Shown: positions 1-10,017, counted from the stretch's first letter. The stretch: 64,000 nt of DNA from CAZJHD01 sp964545855 (GCA_964545855.1 CAZJHD010000005.1:79668-143667); one strand, 5' to 3'. The notes: generated by a model not told the origin, from the letters alone. Numbers and translations: made by a program.

Positions 1-661
1 CGCCGAGGAGGGCCGCCTCCGTCACGCCAACGCCGCCGGCGCCATGCACGCGCGCATGCTCTGCGGCGCGGGAGAGATCGCGATCGAGGTCGTGCGCGAC
101 GGCGGCGCCGTCCGCGTGCGCCAGCGGCAGCGCCCGCCCACGTTCCGCGACGCGGGCCTCGACCCTGCGGCCGCGGCCGCGCTGCACGGCCTCGCGCCGG
201 ATGCGCTCCTCGCCGACCTCCCCCTCCAGGTCGTCTCCACGGGGCTGCCGCTCCTCCTCGTGCCCGTCCTGCACGCCGCCGCGCTCGCCGGCGCCGAGGC
301 GGCCCCGGGGCTCGCGGACGCGCAGCGCCGTCTCGGCGTCGCCGGGTCGTACCTCTTCACGCTCGACGCCCCCACGGGCTTCCGCGCCGAGACACGCCTC
401 TTCGCGGACGCCTCGGGCGTGGCGGAGGATCCCGCCACGGGGACCGGCGCCGGCGCCCTCGGCGCCTTCTTCGCGCATCACGGCCTCGCGTCGCCGACGG
501 CGGGCGGGTCCGCCCACGTGCGCTTCCTGCAGGGCCGGTCGCTGGGCCGGCGCTCCGAGATCGACGTGGAGGTCTCCGTGGCGGATCGCTCCGTCGGCGA
601 CGTGGTCGTCTCCGGAACGGGCGTCGTCACGATCCGCGGGACGATCGACGCGCCGGCCTGA
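1..661 (+). CDS. PhzF family isomerase-like protein, 5' truncated
   Basis: The reading frame is open from base 2 through the left edge, so the N-terminal part of the gene lies outside the window; an internal ATG is at 44. The remaining ~219 residues match the C-terminal half of PhzF-family epimerase/isomerases. The segment GVAEDPATGTGAGALGAFF (about 97 residues before the end) corresponds to the conserved E-D-P-x-T-G motif that binds substrate carboxylates in this fold. PhzF members act on small metabolites, in phenazine synthesis or in undefined isomerisations, and the specific substrate cannot be told here. It ends 32 bp before the convergent antiporter gene. Confidence 0.8.
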   Translation, partial: AEEGRLRHANAAGAMHARMLCGAGEIAIEVVRDGGAVRVRQRQRPPTFRDAGLDPAAAAALHGLAPDALLADLPLQVVSTGLPLLLVPVLHAAALAGAEAAPGLADAQRRLGVAGSYLFTLDAPTGFRAETRLFADASGVAEDPATGTGAGALGAFFAHHGLASPTAGGSAHVRFLQGRSLGRRSEIDVEVSVADRSVGDVVVSGTGVVTIRGTIDAPA

Positions 662-692
662 TCTCCGAGATCCCGGGCGCGCCGCCGCCGCG

Positions 693-1781
693 TCACGAGC
701 CCGGCCGGCGCGCGCGGATCGCCTGCACGACGATCGTGAGGACCGTCACCGCCGACAGCGGGATCACGAAGAGCATCGCCATGCGGAAGTGCGGCAGCGC
801 CTCCGACTGGGTCGAGTCGAGGACGAGGTAGGCGAGGTAGGCGACGTAGAAGAAGAGGAAGAGCAGCCCCTCGCCGCGCGAGATCCGGCCGCCGCTGAAG
901 AAGATCGGCAGGCACGCGATGCAGACGCCGGCCATCACCGGGGCATCGAACGCGAGCACCTGGTCCGGCACGGAGACACCCTCGGGCGCGGCCACCGCCG
1001 AGAGCCCGAGCACGCCGAGCACGTTCAGGATGTTGCTGCCGACGGCGTTCCCGACGGCGATCTCCCGCTGCCCGCGGAACGACGCGATGACGGAGGTCGC
1101 CAGCTCCGGGAGCGAAGTCCCGGCCGCGACGATCGTGAGACCGACCACGAGGTCGCTCACGCCGAACGCGCGCGCGAGCGCCGTCGCCCCGGCGACGAAG
1201 CCGTCGGCCCCGATCACGAGGAGCGCGAGGCCTCCGACCACGAGCGCCGGCAGCAGGACCCACTCGAGCGGGCGCGAGCGCTTGGGCAGGTCGAGCTCCT
1301 TCTCGACTCCCTCCTGCTCCTCGCGGGGAGCGCGGAGGCTCGTGCGCACGGTCCAGCCGAGGTACGCGGCGAGTCCGATCAGGAGGAGCAGGCCGTCGAT
1401 CCAGGCGAAGGTCCCGTCCCAGCCGAGCACCGGCACGAGCAGCGCGGCCGCGATCATGATCGGCACGTCTCGACGGATCACCTCCACGGCGACCGTCAGC
1501 GGCGCGACGGCGGCCGAGAGTCCGAGGATGAGGAGGACGTTGCAGATGTTGCTCCCGACGACGTTCCCGACGGCGAGGTCGCCCGTCCCGGCGGCGGCGG
1601 CCGTCACGCTCACGACGCCCTCGGGGGCGCTCGTGCAGATGGCGACGATCGTGAGACCGACGACGAGGGGCGAGACGCCGAAGTTCACGGCCATCCGCGA
1701 CGCGCCGCGGACCAGCAGCTCCCCTCCGAGGAAGAGGAGCACGAGCCCGCCGACGAGCTGGAGGATCGCCGTCGCGTCCAC
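693..1781 (-). CDS. Calcium/sodium antiporter (CaCA family, YrbG-like)
   Basis: The 362-residue product is an integral membrane protein with the two inverted alpha-repeats of the Ca2+/cation antiporter superfamily. Repeat 1 (about residues 40-85) carries GLTIVAICTSAPEG followed by VGNVVGSNICN; repeat 2 (about 205-255) carries GLTIVAAGTSLPELATS followed by VGNAVGSNILN. The acidic residues and Asn/Ser in these repeats are the family ion-binding sites. A hydrophilic loop rich in Glu and Lys separates the halves near residues 145-165. It starts 9 bp after the alkaline-phosphatase-family gene and is probably co-transcribed with it. By family it exchanges Na+ (or H+) for Ca2+ at the inner membrane. 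Confidence 0.92.
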   Translation of the reverse strand: MDATAILQLVGGLVLLFLGGELLVRGASRMAVNFGVSPLVVGLTIVAICTSAPEGVVSVTAAAAGTGDLAVGNVVGSNICNVLLILGLSAAVAPLTVAVEVIRRDVPIMIAAALLVPVLGWDGTFAWIDGLLLLIGLAAYLGWTVRTSLRAPREEQEGVEKELDLPKRSRPLEWVLLPALVVGGLALLVIGADGFVAGATALARAFGVSDLVVGLTIVAAGTSLPELATSVIASFRGQREIAVGNAVGSNILNVLGVLGLSAVAAPEGVSVPDQVLAFDAPVMAGVCIACLPIFFSGGRISRGEGLLFLFFYVAYLAYLVLDSTQSEALPHFRMAMLFVIPLSAVTVLTIVVQAIRARRPGS

Positions 1782-1790
1782 GATCGCGCG

Positions 1791-3533
1791 TCAGCGCCCT
1801 CCGGACGGCGCCGCGCCCGCGGGCGCGCTCTCCGCGATCGGCTCGAGACCCGGCAGCGGACGGCCATCGAAGGCGGCGCCGGCGGCGGGGATCCCGAATC
1901 GCGCCGCGAGGGTCGGGGCGAGATCGGCGGGACTCACGGGCTCGGAGACGCGGCGCCCCCGGGGAATCCCGGGCCCGGCGAGCAGGAGCGGCACCCAGCG
2001 GTCCCAGCGGTGCGGCGTGCCGTGGGTCGCGACGATGCGTCCCGTGAGGTAGCCCGGCTTCAGCACGTAGAGGACGTCTCCCGATCGGTCGGCGCGGCAC
2101 GAGAGCGCGACGGCCTTCGCGCGCGGATCGGCGACGCCCGCGAGGAGCTCGTCCCGCGTCCAGGCCGACTCGACGAAGGGCATGGTGCGCAGCACGTCGC
2201 GCAAGGCCGTGCTCGCGTCGGCGAGCGCGACGCCCTGGACCTCGAGCTCGCGCCGGTCGAGGAAGAAGTCGGCGTCCGTCACGTAGGCGGACCAGCGCTT
2301 CGTGCGTCCGGGGCGCCTGCCGAGCTTCGCCGAGAGCGCGGACTCGACGAGCGCGAGGTCGTCCTTCGCGTAGCCGTCCCCATCCACGGAGTAGTGCACC
2401 CTCCCGCCGCTGCCGCCGCGGTCGAGGATCCGCTCCGGCACCTCGCTCACTCCGTGGTCGCTCGTGAGCGCCACGAGCGTGCGCCCGGGCCCGACGACGC
2501 GGTCGAGGTGGGTGAGCAGCCGGGCGAGGTCGGCGTCCGCCGCGGCCCAGATCTCCAGTGCCTCGACGGAGTCCTGGCCGAACCAGTGACCGACGTAGTC
2601 GGTGCTCGACCACGACACGAACAGCAGGTCGGTGCGGTCGCGCTGCCCGAGCTCCTCGCGATCGATCAGCTCGAGGACGAGGTCCGTGACCATGTTCAAG
2701 GAGACCGGCGAGGTGTTGATCGCGTCCCAGCGGTCGAGGGCGCTCTCCTTGCCGTCGAGCGGATGCGGGAACGCGGACCCCATGCCCGCGCGCCCCGTCT
2801 CCCAGGGCGCGTCGTCGCGGTCGAATCGCGCGGCGATCTCCTCGGGGACCGACCGATGCCACGTGCTCGGGAGCGCCTCCAGCGTGCGCGTCGCGCCGAA
2901 CTCGGCGAACCAGCCGGGCACCCTCGGCGCGTAGTACGTCGACGTGACGAAGGAGCCCGCCGGGGGGCAGAACCAGTAGGCGGCCGTGGGCTTCCGGCCC
3001 CCCATCAGGATCGCGGAGCGGTCCTTCGTGCTGACCGAGACGACGCGCCCTCCGGGGCCGCCCTGCGCCTGCCAGAGGTCGCCCAGTCCGAGGCCCTCGA
3101 AATTGCGCGGGGACATCCCGAGACCGGGCGCCTCGCCGGCGGCGCCCACGAGCTTCGCGTCGGAGTCCTCGACGTTGTAGACGGTCCGCCGCTTCGTCAC
3201 GTCGAACCACTCGTTCGCGACGATCCCGTGGCGCACCGGCAGGCGCCCGCTCCCGATCGTGGCGTGCCCGGGGCCCGTCTCGGTGATCGCGTAGGGATAG
3301 TGGCACTCCGTCCATCGCGTGCCCTCGCGGAGCAGACGCCGGAACCCGTCCTCGCCGAAGGCGGGCGCGAACTTCTCCAGCGTGTCGCCGCACATCTGGT
3401 CGAACACGCAGACGACGACGAGCTTCGGCGCCACCGACCCGCCGGGAGCGGCGACCGGCGCCGGCCGCACGTCGTGCGCGGCGGCGCAGCCGAGGAGGGA
3501 GAGGATCGCGGCGGTGAGCGAGACGCGGAGCAT
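1791..3533 (-). CDS. Alkaline phosphatase/phosphodiesterase family lipoprotein (PafA-phosphatase-like)
   Basis: A 580-residue protein starting with a lipoprotein signal (MLRVSLTAAILSLLGC, lipobox Cys16), so probably anchored in a cell-envelope membrane. It belongs to the alkaline phosphatase superfamily of the nucleotide pyrophosphatase/PafA type: metal ligand Asp45 in VFDQM, nucleophile region ETGPGHATIGSG at 85-96 with the likely catalytic Thr86, Asn107 in ANEW, then a DYVGHWFG segment and a TSDHGVSE segment that supply the remaining zinc ligands. It hydrolyses phosphate mono- or diesters outside the cytoplasm, substrate unknown. The start at 3533 is chosen because the signal peptide begins there. 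It is divergent from the aminotransferase gene 70 bp away and shares an operon with the antiporter. Confidence 0.88.
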   Translation of the reverse strand: MLRVSLTAAILSLLGCAAAHDVRPAPVAAPGGSVAPKLVVVCVFDQMCGDTLEKFAPAFGEDGFRRLLREGTRWTECHYPYAITETGPGHATIGSGRLPVRHGIVANEWFDVTKRRTVYNVEDSDAKLVGAAGEAPGLGMSPRNFEGLGLGDLWQAQGGPGGRVVSVSTKDRSAILMGGRKPTAAYWFCPPAGSFVTSTYYAPRVPGWFAEFGATRTLEALPSTWHRSVPEEIAARFDRDDAPWETGRAGMGSAFPHPLDGKESALDRWDAINTSPVSLNMVTDLVLELIDREELGQRDRTDLLFVSWSSTDYVGHWFGQDSVEALEIWAAADADLARLLTHLDRVVGPGRTLVALTSDHGVSEVPERILDRGGSGGRVHYSVDGDGYAKDDLALVESALSAKLGRRPGRTKRWSAYVTDADFFLDRRELEVQGVALADASTALRDVLRTMPFVESAWTRDELLAGVADPRAKAVALSCRADRSGDVLYVLKPGYLTGRIVATHGTPHRWDRWVPLLLAGPGIPRGRRVSEPVSPADLAPTLAARFGIPAAGAAFDGRPLPGLEPIAESAPAGAAPSGGR

Positions 3534-3602
3534 GATCGTCCGGCATTCTCCCCAGGACGCGCCGAGTCTTCGCCCCCCGAAACCCTCTCCACAGGCTCCT
3601 CC

Positions 3603-4835
3603 ATGCTCGACGCCGCCTTCGCCCGCAGCCATTTCCCCGCGCTGGAGACCGACTGGGCGCTCTTCGACCACGCCGGCGGGAGCGTGCCCGCGCGGGGCGT
3701 GATCGACCGCGTCCGCGACTACATGAGCCGGTGCCAGGTGCAGCTCGGCGCGAGCTACGAGATCTCCGCGCTCGCCGCCGAGCGGGTGGCCGAGGGACAG
3801 CGCGCCATGGCGCGGCTCGTGAACGCGTCGCCCGACGAGATCGTCCTCGGCGCGTCGAGCACCGCGAACGTGCGCGTCCTCGCGCGCGCCGTGCGCTCCT
3901 TGCTCGAGCCCGGCGACGAGGTGATCGTCACGAACCTCGATCACGAGACGAACATCGGCGCGTGGCGCGCGCTCGAGGCCGACGGGATCCGCATCCGCGA
4001 GTGGCGCTTCGACGCCGAGAGCCTGGAGCTGACGGCGGCGTCGCTCGCGCCGCTGCTCGGGAAGCGGACGCGCCTCGTCTGCTTCACCCATTGCTCCAAC
4101 CTCGTCGGATCGATCCACGACGCCGCCGCCCTCGTGCGGCTCGTCCACGACGCGGGCGCGCTCGCGTGCGTCGACGGCGTCGCCTTCGCGCCCCATCGCC
4201 GCGTCGACGTGCGTGCGATCGGCGCCGACCTCTACTTCTTCTCGCTCTACAAGGTGTTCGGGCCGCACCTCGGCCTCCTGCATGGGAAGCGCGAGCTCCT
4301 CCACCGCCTGCGCGGACAGAGCCACTTCTTCGTGGCCGAGGACGACGTGCCCCACAAGTTCGAGCCGGGAGGCGTCGTCCACGAGCTCGTGGCCTCGCTC
4401 CCGGGCATCCTCGAGTACCTCCTCGCCCTCGACGCCCGCTGCTTCCCCGGGGCGCCGGCGCCGGAGCCGGATCGGCTCGACCGCGTCTTCGGCGCCATCG
4501 CCGCGCAGGAGGCCGGGCTCGTGGCGCCGCTCCTTCGGTTCCTGCGGGAGCGGCGCGGCGTGCGCGTCCTCGGGCGCACCGACGCCGACCCGGCGCGACG
4601 GGTGCCCACGGTCTCCTTCGTCGTCGAGGGACGCGACGCGAGCGAGATCCCGCCGCGTCTCGACGCGGAGCGCGTCGCGGTCCGCTTCGGTCACTTCTAT
4701 GCCCACCGCGCCGTCGAGGCGCTCGGCCTCCACGGACGGAGCGGCGTCGTGCGCGTGAGCATGCTCCACACGAACACGCCGGCCGAGGTGGAGCGGCTCC
4801 TGGCGGCGCTCGACCGCGCGATCCCCGCGTCCTGA
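3603..4835 (+). CDS. Class V aminotransferase, cysteine desulfurase-like
   Basis: A 410-residue PLP enzyme of fold type I. The PLP-lysine is Lys217 in SLYKVFGPHLG, with the PLP-binding Asp191 in CVDGVAFAPHR and LDHETNIG near 112-119. The overall pattern matches the SufS-like branch (cysteine desulfurase-like family, TIGR01976 type). The region where true desulfurases place the active-site Cys reads VRFGHFYAHR and has no Cys, so sulfur mobilisation is doubtful and another PLP reaction such as an epimerase- or lyase-type one is possible. The ATG at 3603 gives the normal N-terminus. It ends 10 bp from the convergent AsmA-like gene. Confidence 0.85.
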   Translation: MLDAAFARSHFPALETDWALFDHAGGSVPARGVIDRVRDYMSRCQVQLGASYEISALAAERVAEGQRAMARLVNASPDEIVLGASSTANVRVLARAVRSLLEPGDEVIVTNLDHETNIGAWRALEADGIRIREWRFDAESLELTAASLAPLLGKRTRLVCFTHCSNLVGSIHDAAALVRLVHDAGALACVDGVAFAPHRRVDVRAIGADLYFFSLYKVFGPHLGLLHGKRELLHRLRGQSHFFVAEDDVPHKFEPGGVVHELVASLPGILEYLLALDARCFPGAPAPEPDRLDRVFGAIAAQEAGLVAPLLRFLRERRGVRVLGRTDADPARRVPTVSFVVEGRDASEIPPRLDAERVAVRFGHFYAHRAVEALGLHGRSGVVRVSMLHTNTPAEVERLLAALDRAIPAS

Positions 4836-4845
4836 TCCGCTGCCC

Positions 4846-7800
4846 TCAGGGCGCGTCGAGCTCGAGCTTCTCGGCGTAGCGCACGAGCTCGCCGCCGAGC
4901 TTCGGCCGCGCCGCGTGGTCGTCGGGGAGCCACTTCCCGAGGAGCTCGCGGATCTTCGCGTCATCGCGGTCGAAGGCGCGGTAGACGAAGCCGGGGAACA
5001 CCACCTGCCCCTTCGCGTTCACGCGGACGTGCTCCGCGAGGAATGCGCGCGCTCGCGTCTCGAGAGTCTTCCGGATCGTGGTCGCGTCGTGCCCGGCCCT
5101 GTCGATCGGCGGCATCCCCTTCGCGGCCGCGGGGATCACGAAGAGCGCGAGGGGTCCGCCGAGACGGTGCACCTCCTCCGAGAGCACGCGCAGCGAGGAC
5201 GAGCGGCCCGCGACCTGCAGGCTCCGCTCGAAGAACCCCTTCAGGTCGTGCACCCCGTCCTTCCCGTGGAGCAGGCCGAAGAGCGGGTGCGATGCCTCCC
5301 GCGCCGTCTCCAGGGCGAGGGCCACCTCGAGACGGTTCAGCACGTCGGCGAGACGCGCATCGTCGCTCTTCGGCTCCGGCGGCGCGGCCTGCAGCCACGC
5401 CGCGAGATCGGAGGCGAGCGGCGGATCCTGCGCGAGGGCGCGGTAGTCGAAGAGACCCTTCCCCCGAGCCAGGGCGCGGAAGCGCGCACCGAGCGTCTGC
5501 GGCATGCCTCCCTCGGCCGCCGGCGCGTCCACGGAGACGGCCGGAACGGGCGTTCCCCCTCCCGGCGGCGCGCCGGCCGGATCGGCGCCCACCGGAGGCA
5601 CCGGCAGGGACGGCGGCGTCTGTGGCTGCGCCGCGGCTCGCTCCTGCTCGTCGGCGTACTGGCGCACGGCATCGAGGGATCGCAGGGACGTGAGCGCCCC
5701 CAAGTCGAACTTCGGTCCTCCGAGGAGCGACCCCGTGGCCATCTTCGTCGCCGTCTGCAGGAGCGCCTGCGCCGTCGGCGGTCGCACGGCGAAGCGCGGC
5801 GACGACGCCGTGCCCGCGAAGCCGGGCCGAAAGAGCTCCAGGATCGGGCGATAGGGCTCGACGGACTTGCCGAGACGCGCGCGCGACAGGTCGACGGCGA
5901 AGTCGAGATCCCCGTCGAGCGAGCAGGCGCCGACGAGGGGGAGCTTGGAGCGGTCGCCATCCACTTCGACGAACTCGAGAGCGATCTTCCGGTCTCCGAC
6001 GCGGAGCTTCTGCTTCACGGAGCCGAAGGACGAGTCGAGGGCGTTCAGGCGCAGCAGCGAGAGCACCTGCGCGAAGTCGTCGCGGGCGACGAAGCGCACC
6101 TTCTTCACGTCGGCCTCGATCTCGCCGCGCAGGGTGCTCTTCCAGTCGGAGGCCGAGCCCTGCAGCGTCCCCGATCCGTCCACCGTTCCGTCGAACTCCG
6201 CGAACTGGAACGAGCCGGAGAAGATCGGGTTCACGTAGGCGAGCGGCACGTCGAAGTGCCGGCCCGCCGGCACGTCGCTCGTGCGGAAGGCCACGGCGAA
6301 GGGCATCTCCGCGTCGTCGATCTTCGCGTTCGCGTTCACGGTGAAGCGGCCCCGGCGCGCATCGGCACCGCTCCCCTTCACGAACTGGCCCGAACCGTCG
6401 GTGATCGAGAGGAGGCCGCTCGCGAGACGGCCCTGCAGCGGCTCGGGCTCGATGCGCAGGTCGTCGAAGACGATCGTCGAGACCGTGCCCGAGAGGTCGG
6501 CGCGCAGGGTGGAGAGCGGCGCCGCGCCCGCGGAGCCACCGAGGCGCGCCGCGAGACGGCTCTCCCCCTCCAGCCGCAGCTTCTCCGGCATCCGGTCCGC
6601 GTAGAGGCGGCCCACGGCAGCGCCGTCGATCCGCGCCGCCAGGTCGCCCGAGAGACGCCTCTCGCCGCCGAGCGCCTCGACGAGGAGGTCGTTCGCGTCC
6701 AGCGCGAGCACGCCCGACTCCGTCGACAGCGTTCCCTTCGCGATCCGCAGCGAGTCGCGCTCGCGGTCGTGGATCGCCTCCAGGTCGACGACGAGCTTCG
6801 CGTCGCGGAACGGAGCGGCCGGCTCCTTCCCCGGCTGTGGCGCCGGCGCGTAGAGGAGATCGGCCACCTCGGCATGGAGCGTGACGCCCGTGCTCGCGCC
6901 CTGCAGGGATCCCTCGGCGCGCGCCGCGAGACGCCCGCTCGCGCGAGCGCCGGGGGCGAGGGCGCCGGGCGAGAGCGCGAGGAGACGCTCCAGATCTCCC
7001 TCGATCGCGAGCGAGCCGTCGGCGGACATCGCCGTCCGATCCGGCTCGAGGAGTCCACGCACGTCGACCCGCTCCGCGCGCAGCGCGAGCCAGCCCGATG
7101 CGGTCGAGACCGATCCCTTCGCCACCTGCAGACGGCCGGCGGCGCGATCGAACCGCGCATCCACGTCGATCGCGACCCGAGGATCCTCGAAGGCAGTGGC
7201 CCCGCTCTCGCGGGCGATCGTCGCGCGGAAGTCGGTCAGGGCGCCTCCGGCGCGGATGCGCGTCGCCGCTCCCTCGGCCCCGACTTGGAACGTGGAGGCG
7301 AAGCGGCCGCCGAGCCCGGACACCTGCGGGAGCGCGGCGGCGCCGAGGGCGCCGACGAAGGCGAGGTCTCCGCTCGCCTCGCCCTGGAGATCGCCCGTCG
7401 GGCCCTCGGGCCCCGTCGCGAGAGAGCCCGACAGGGAGGCGTCGAACCTCCGCGACTCGGTGGCGAGGCGCGCCTGCTCGATCCGCACCGACGTCACGTC
7501 GCCGGCGGGCACGACCTCGCCCTTCGCCGAGAAGTCGAGCCTCGGCTCGGCGGCCATCGCCGGGGAGCCCTGCCAGGAGACCGCGAGATCCGTCGCGCGC
7601 GCGTCGACGTCGAAGCGCCGCGCGCCGGGCGCCGCGAGCTCCTCGAGGGCCGTGCGCAGGCGCAGGGTGCCGTCGGCCTCCGCCGAGCGCGGCCCGTCGG
7701 CGCCGGTCCAGGCGAAGCGCGCCTTCGGGACGACGCCCTCCAACTCGAGCGTCGTCTTGCCGCCATCGCGGCCGATCGCGAGCCGGTCGATGCGGAGATT

Positions 7801-10017
7801 CCCTTCGCCCGACGCGCCCTGGGGGAGGAAGCCGCCGAGGGCGCTCACGAGAGGCGAGAGGCCGAGCCGACCCGAGCCCTGGAATCCGAAGGCGGAGCCA
7901 CCGCGCGCCACGGAGGCGCTCCCCGCGAAGCCCGCCATGGACGCGCCGCCCGGCGCCTCGGCGGAGGCCGCCAGATCGGCGAGGGCGACGGAGCCGCTCC
8001 CGCGGTCGACGGTCGCCGTGGCGGCCAACCGGAGCGACTGGATGCGCACGGGACGTCCCGCGAGCGGCGCGATCGGCGAGGACGGCGCGACGGCGTCGGC
8101 GCCGACGACGAGGCCGACCACCGTGAGCTCGAAGGGCCCGGCGGCGCGCGCGCCGTCGGCCTTCAGGTCGATCCGCGCGTCGAGCGCCCCCGCGAGGCGG
8201 AGGCCCGCCGGGAGCCAGGGGCTCCCCCAGGAAGCGAGCCGCTCGAGCCGCGACGACATCGTTCCCTTCGCCGCCATCGAGGACGCGAGGCCCCGGGGGC
8301 TGCCGGAGACCGAGAGATCGGCGGCGAGCGCTCCGGAGGCGCTCTTCACGACGAGCGACGGCACCGACACGTGCTCCGCCGCGGCGTCCCAGGTCCCCGA
8401 GGCGCGCACGTCGAGGGACGGCTCGTCGAGGGGCGTCGACGCGAGCGCGCGCATCCAGGCCGGCGCCGACGGGCCCGCGTTCGGCGCCGCCGCGCGCAGC
8501 CCTTCCGCGCGGGCCGAGACGTCGAAGCGCACCGGCCCCGACGCGTCCGCCTCGGCGCGCCCGCGGGCCGAGAGCTCGCCGTCGAGGGAGAGCCCCGCCG
8601 GCATCAGAGCCGCGAAGCGCTCGGCGGCGCGCGCGAGCGACGCGTCGAAGGAGAGCTCGCCGTCGAGCGAGCCGCCGGCGGGACGCTTCGTCCAGGTGGC
8701 GTGGAACGTGCCGTGCGCGATGGGGTCGAGCGCGATCGTCCCGTCGCGGATCGCGAGCGTCGCACGGTCCGCGGAGAGGGCGCCGTCGAACGAGACCCGC
8801 CCGTCGGTTGGCTCGGCGGCCGCGGCGCCCGCGCCGTCGGCGCGCACGCGGCGCGCCTCGACGGCGGTCTCGAAGCGCAGCGCCCCGCCGGGCTCCATGG
8901 CGAGCGTCACGGAGCCGTCGACGCCGCCCGAGAGGCGCGTTCCCTCGGGGAGGTAGGCGGCGAAGACCGCCTGGGCGCCCTCGAGGTCGCTGCCGAAGGA
9001 GAGCTCCGCGCGGCCGCCCCGCTCGGGATCGACGGCGCCCTTCCCCGTCACGCGGAGCGCCGTCGACTGGAGCGCGAATCCGTCGAGCGTGAGCGCCGAC
9101 GTCGAGGGGTCGAAGGAGAAGTGGGGGAAGAACTCGATGCGCGGATCGGCGACGGGAGCGGCGAGGCGGCCGCCCGCGAGCCGCAGGCCGGAGACGACGA
9201 CGCGGCCGTCGCAGCGGAGCGCGCGGCTCGTCTCCCACTTGGCCTTCACGGAGGCGTCGACGAGACCCTCGGCCCGCTCGACGAAACCCGCCGACGCGAG
9301 GAAGGGCTCCAGCAGGCCGAGGTCGAGCTTCGTCGCGCTCACGTCCGCGTTGCCGGCGAGCGTCCGCAGGTCGACGGTGCCCATGACGGCCGCCTCGGCG
9401 CCGTCGTCGCGGCCCGGGAGCGCCGCCGTCACGAGGAACTCCGCCGGATGGTCCATGGCGATGTGGGCGAAGGTGACGACCACGGGATCGGCGACGCTCT
9501 CCGTGCCGCTCGCATCGTCGCGCACGACGACGCGCATCGATTCGAGCCGGACGACTCCTTCGAAGGGCAGATCGCGCGCCTCGCGCGGCGTCTTCTCCTT
9601 CGGATCCCTCGGCGAGGGAGTCGGCGCGGGGCGCATCGCACGCTCCAGGTTCGTGCGCCCGTCGCGCCCTCGGATCACGTAGGCGGAGGCCCCGCCGATG
9701 CGGACCTTCCCCGAGGGAGTCGCGAGGAGGGAGAGGAGGTGCACCCGGGCCGACACGTCACGGATCTCGAGGAGCGGCGCGCCACCGCTCTCGAATCCCT
9801 CGGGCTGGCCGATGCGGAGCGACGCCATCGAGACGCCGCGCCAGCCGCCGCTCAGGCCCTCGACGGAGACCGGTGCGTCGAAGCGCTCGCGGAGCGCGTC
9901 CTCCACGAGGGAGCGGCCCACGGCCAGGACGGCGAGCCACGGTCCGAGAACCACGAGGAGGGCCAGGACCGCCGCAGCGACGAGCCACCGGAGACGTCGT
10001 GCCGTGAGGAATGCCAT
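4846..10017 (-). CDS. Giant AsmA-like membrane-anchored protein with C-terminal extension
   Basis: A 1723-residue protein beginning with a single N-terminal membrane anchor (about residues 12-32, RLRWLVAAAVLALLVVLG). The long middle part is built of repetitive beta-rich segments alternating short strands with Gly/Ala/Asp turns, the character of the AsmA/TamB/YhdP group of bridge-like envelope proteins. The segment around residues 1300-1450, with a substrate-free beta repeat and RFTVNANAKI, resembles AsmA C-terminal regions. The last ~220 residues, after a Pro-rich linker, form an alpha-helical region with no family I recognise. By family such proteins span the periplasm and help lipid transport; that role is inferred. 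The ATG at 10017 is chosen for the anchor; the gene is divergent from pta. Confidence 0.75.
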   Translation of the reverse strand: MAFLTARRLRWLVAAAVLALLVVLGPWLAVLAVGRSLVEDALRERFDAPVSVEGLSGGWRGVSMASLRIGQPEGFESGGAPLLEIRDVSARVHLLSLLATPSGKVRIGGASAYVIRGRDGRTNLERAMRPAPTPSPRDPKEKTPREARDLPFEGVVRLESMRVVVRDDASGTESVADPVVVTFAHIAMDHPAEFLVTAALPGRDDGAEAAVMGTVDLRTLAGNADVSATKLDLGLLEPFLASAGFVERAEGLVDASVKAKWETSRALRCDGRVVVSGLRLAGGRLAAPVADPRIEFFPHFSFDPSTSALTLDGFALQSTALRVTGKGAVDPERGGRAELSFGSDLEGAQAVFAAYLPEGTRLSGGVDGSVTLAMEPGGALRFETAVEARRVRADGAGAAAAEPTDGRVSFDGALSADRATLAIRDGTIALDPIAHGTFHATWTKRPAGGSLDGELSFDASLARAAERFAALMPAGLSLDGELSARGRAEADASGPVRFDVSARAEGLRAAAPNAGPSAPAWMRALASTPLDEPSLDVRASGTWDAAAEHVSVPSLVVKSASGALAADLSVSGSPRGLASSMAAKGTMSSRLERLASWGSPWLPAGLRLAGALDARIDLKADGARAAGPFELTVVGLVVGADAVAPSSPIAPLAGRPVRIQSLRLAATATVDRGSGSVALADLAASAEAPGGASMAGFAGSASVARGGSAFGFQGSGRLGLSPLVSALGGFLPQGASGEGNLRIDRLAIGRDGGKTTLELEGVVPKARFAWTGADGPRSAEADGTLRLRTALEELAAPGARRFDVDARATDLAVSWQGSPAMAAEPRLDFSAKGEVVPAGDVTSVRIEQARLATESRRFDASLSGSLATGPEGPTGDLQGEASGDLAFVGALGAAALPQVSGLGGRFASTFQVGAEGAATRIRAGGALTDFRATIARESGATAFEDPRVAIDVDARFDRAAGRLQVAKGSVSTASGWLALRAERVDVRGLLEPDRTAMSADGSLAIEGDLERLLALSPGALAPGARASGRLAARAEGSLQGASTGVTLHAEVADLLYAPAPQPGKEPAAPFRDAKLVVDLEAIHDRERDSLRIAKGTLSTESGVLALDANDLLVEALGGERRLSGDLAARIDGAAVGRLYADRMPEKLRLEGESRLAARLGGSAGAAPLSTLRADLSGTVSTIVFDDLRIEPEPLQGRLASGLLSITDGSGQFVKGSGADARRGRFTVNANAKIDDAEMPFAVAFRTSDVPAGRHFDVPLAYVNPIFSGSFQFAEFDGTVDGSGTLQGSASDWKSTLRGEIEADVKKVRFVARDDFAQVLSLLRLNALDSSFGSVKQKLRVGDRKIALEFVEVDGDRSKLPLVGACSLDGDLDFAVDLSRARLGKSVEPYRPILELFRPGFAGTASSPRFAVRPPTAQALLQTATKMATGSLLGGPKFDLGALTSLRSLDAVRQYADEQERAAAQPQTPPSLPVPPVGADPAGAPPGGGTPVPAVSVDAPAAEGGMPQTLGARFRALARGKGLFDYRALAQDPPLASDLAAWLQAAPPEPKSDDARLADVLNRLEVALALETAREASHPLFGLLHGKDGVHDLKGFFERSLQVAGRSSSLRVLSEEVHRLGGPLALFVIPAAAKGMPPIDRAGHDATTIRKTLETRARAFLAEHVRVNAKGQVVFPGFVYRAFDRDDAKIRELLGKWLPDDHAARPKLGGELVRYAEKLELDAP

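Noticed and set aside
201..3602. Very long plus-strand open frame running through the phosphatase and antiporter genes into the aminotransferase
   Set aside because: It is the opposite strand of two well-supported genes, with Arg/Glu/Ala-rich composition and no domains; only its 3' part from 3603 is real.
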